A stretch of DNA of 64,000 nt, from contig NZ_LJGU01000127.1 of NCBI RefSeq assembly GCF_001751245.1, positions 60,959-124,958 of the forward strand, given 5' to 3'. The stretch is from Streptomyces oceani (GTDB lineage: Bacteria > Actinomycetota > Actinomycetes > Streptomycetales > Streptomycetaceae). How positions within the stretch are numbered: position 1 is the stretch's first letter; each line of letters begins with the position of its first letter. Made by a program: the position numbers and the translations under genes. Under the pieces are notes generated by a model that ran no database searches, had not been told where the DNA came from, and was given only the letters and a program-made list of their open reading frames with translations. Positions 62,738 to 64,000 of the stretch are shown here, piece after piece.

Positions 62738-63592
62738 TCATTCCCAGCCGTCGAGAGCCTCCTGGACGGTGGAGACGATCCCGGCGTCCAGCGTCGTGGC
62801 CACGTCGATGTCCGTGGTGCGGCCGAGTCCCACGTCGCGCACCGCCGCGCTCATCCGGAACGCCACTCCGTGGACGTACCGGATGTCGCTCCGGAAGGAC
62901 CACTCGGAGCCGGTCGCGGGCGTCCCGTCCGGCCGGTGGACCCGCACGGGTTCCCCTTCCGGCCCGAAGCCGAACGCGTCGAACGGGAACCGCTGACCCT
63001 GGCCGATGGCCTTGGTGTACGACTCCTTCAGAGTCCACAGCCGCAGCAGCCCCGAGGCGCGTTCACGCGGTGGCAGCGCGTCGAGGTCCCCGCGTTCCCG
63101 CACCGTGCAGACACGCCTCTCCAACCCGGCCGCGCGGAGTCGCCGGTCCGCCGGTTCGGCGTCGACACCGATCAGCCCACGTGTGGTCAGCCCCACGAGC
63201 AGCAGGTCCGCGGTGTGACTGAGGCTGATGTCGATCTGGTCGCAGCCCCGCACCGCGGGACGCCCGGTCGGCCCGCGGGTGAGTTCTATCTCGGCTACGT
63301 CGGTGCACAGCGCCACGGCCACCGCGTGCCCGAGCAGCAGGTGGGAAGCGGCACGGCGCTCGCGTGCCGCGGCGTGTGCCAGCTGGCGTCGGCCGGTCCG
63401 GCCGCCACCGACGGCCGTCGACAGGGTCTCGTTGTCCGCCGCCTGTGGACGCCAGTCGGGGAGCCGCCCGTGGACGAGCACGCTGCCGTGCGCGTGCAGG
63501 GTCTCGCGCGCCTCGATCCACTCGTCCCGTCCATCGGCCGTCACCGCGATCGACGCGCCCAGCCCGGCGACGCCGTACGAACGCCGCCTCAC
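62738..63592 (-). CDS. Sfp-type 4'-phosphopantetheinyl transferase
   Basis: With GTG 63592 as start (overlapping the upstream stop, GTGA) the protein is 284 residues; a longer frame to 63685 would overlap that gene by almost 100 bp. The Mg-binding motif is LIGVDAEPADRR and the second signature is LWTLKESYTKAIGQG, with QIDISLSHTADLLLVG before them, the pattern of Sfp-type PPTases. It should convert the ACPs of PKS1-3 from apo to holo form. Its place at the head of the cluster, coupled to an acyl-CoA-dehydrogenase-like gene, supports that. Confidence 0.92.
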   Translation of the reverse strand: MRRRSYGVAGLGASIAVTADGRDEWIEARETLHAHGSVLVHGRLPDWRPQAADNETLSTAVGGGRTGRRQLAHAAARERRAASHLLLGHAVAVALCTDVAEIELTRGPTGRPAVRGCDQIDISLSHTADLLLVGLTTRGLIGVDAEPADRRLRAAGLERRVCTVRERGDLDALPPRERASGLLRLWTLKESYTKAIGQGQRFPFDAFGFGPEGEPVRVHRPDGTPATGSEWSFRSDIRYVHGVAFRMSAAVRDVGLGRTTDIDVATTLDAGIVSTVQEALDGWE

Positions 63593-64000
63593 CGGGGGTG
63601 GCCCGTCAACCTGGCGCCGTACAGGTCGTAGTGACGCCCGTCGGCGAACCGGGCCAGCACCTCCTGGTGCACGCGGGAGGAGCACTCACGCGGCAGTTCC
63701 ACGTCCCCAACCCCGAGCAGCCTGCCGATGCGGTGCAGCGCGGCCGTGGGCCACGCGGGATCAGCGAGGAACGCGTCGTCACCGCCATGCTGCTGTCGCC
63801 AGACACCGAGGACGGCGGCGGCGGCGAGTACCAGCGCGTAGCGCTCGGCCAGGGCGAACCACCGCGCACCGACGGGCTCCCCCGGAACGGACGACGGTAG
63901 CCCTAGCACACCGTCACGCAGAGCGGACAGCTCAACGATCATCCGATCGGTCAGGGTCCGCAGGGTCCGCGGCACCGGACCACGGCCGGGCAGGGCGACG
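63589..64000 (-). CDS. Acyl-CoA-dehydrogenase-like protein, C-terminal part (cut by window edge)
   Basis: The last 136 codons of a gene that begins beyond 64000 are visible. The segment WFALAERYALVLAAAAVLGVW followed by DAFLADPAWPTAALHRIGRLL and FADGRHYDLYGARL resembles the C-terminal extension of acyl-CoA dehydrogenases in actinomycete biosynthetic clusters. An in-frame GTG at 63975 exists, but the frame is open to the edge and homology suggests a longer protein. Its stop overlaps the PPTase start (GTGA). A role in making an unusual acyl unit is possible but unproven. The catalytic part is not in view. Confidence 0.5.
   Translation of the reverse strand, partial: VALPGRGPVPRTLRTLTDRMIVELSALRDGVLGLPSSVPGEPVGARWFALAERYALVLAAAAVLGVWRQQHGGDDAFLADPAWPTAALHRIGRLLGVGDVELPRECSSRVHQEVLARFADGRHYDLYGARLTGHPR

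Overview
The window is very GC-rich actinomycete DNA, almost certainly from Streptomyces or a close relative. The evidence is the codon bias, the Scr1/DUF397/ATP-binding regulator trio, the Ku and stand-alone LigD polymerase pair, and GTG starts with 4-bp coupled gene overlaps. It has three parts: a chromosomal flank (1-7783), a mobile-element block (7784-17829) and a large trans-AT polyketide gene cluster (18253 to beyond the right edge).

Flank, 1-7783. A plus-strand operon holds a SAM methyltransferase, an EamA-type membrane protein, a Trm112-like protein and an FkbM methyltransferase. It is followed by a WhiJ/AbaA-like regulatory trio (DUF397, Scr1-type HTH, divergent anti-sigma-like ATPase). 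Next come divergent Ku and LigD-polymerase genes for end joining, a small YtxH-like protein, and two tRNA genes (Asn-GTT and Met-CAT).

Mobile block, 7784-17829. This is a complete Tn3-family transposon of 10,046 bp, with 38-bp terminal inverted repeats that begin GGGGTCTGA and end TAAG, flanked by the 5-bp target duplication AGGTA. Its transposase gene is split after about codon 739 by a second, nested 3.9-kb element. That element carries three translationally coupled genes: a tyrosine recombinase, a small HTH protein, and a 774-residue protein with nine zinc ribbons and a recombinase-like domain lacking the usual catalytic residues. The rest of the Tn3 element carries a GAF-SpoIIE phosphatase as cargo, a zinc-finger remnant and a TnpI-like tyrosine recombinase beside a candidate resolution site.

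Polyketide cluster, 18253-64000, all on the minus strand. In transcription order it contains the end of an acyl-CoA-dehydrogenase-like gene, an Sfp-type phosphopantetheinyl transferase, two paralogous GbsR-type regulators, a PfaD-type trans enoyl reductase, a trans malonyl acyltransferase, three giant PKS proteins (4284, 4216 and 4659 residues) and a luciferase-like monooxygenase. No AT domain lies inside the PKS proteins. I read the line as: starter (MaoC-like, SDR, FkbH, ACP); M1 KS-KR-ACP; M2 KS-KR-ACP; M3 KS split from DH-ACP; M4 KS-KR-ACP; M5 KS0-ACP; M6 KS-cMT-ACP; M7 KS split from KR-ACP; M8 KS-DH-KR-cMT-ACP; M9 KS0-ACP; M10 KS-ACP-TE0-TE. The ten KS domains include two that have lost a catalytic histidine, and release is by a tandem thioesterase whose first copy has Gly in place of the nucleophilic Ser. 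The starter layout suggests a glyceryl unit processed to pyruvyl or lactyl. Seven or eight extensions would give a backbone of about 17-19 carbons with two C-methyl branches. I do not recognise the product.
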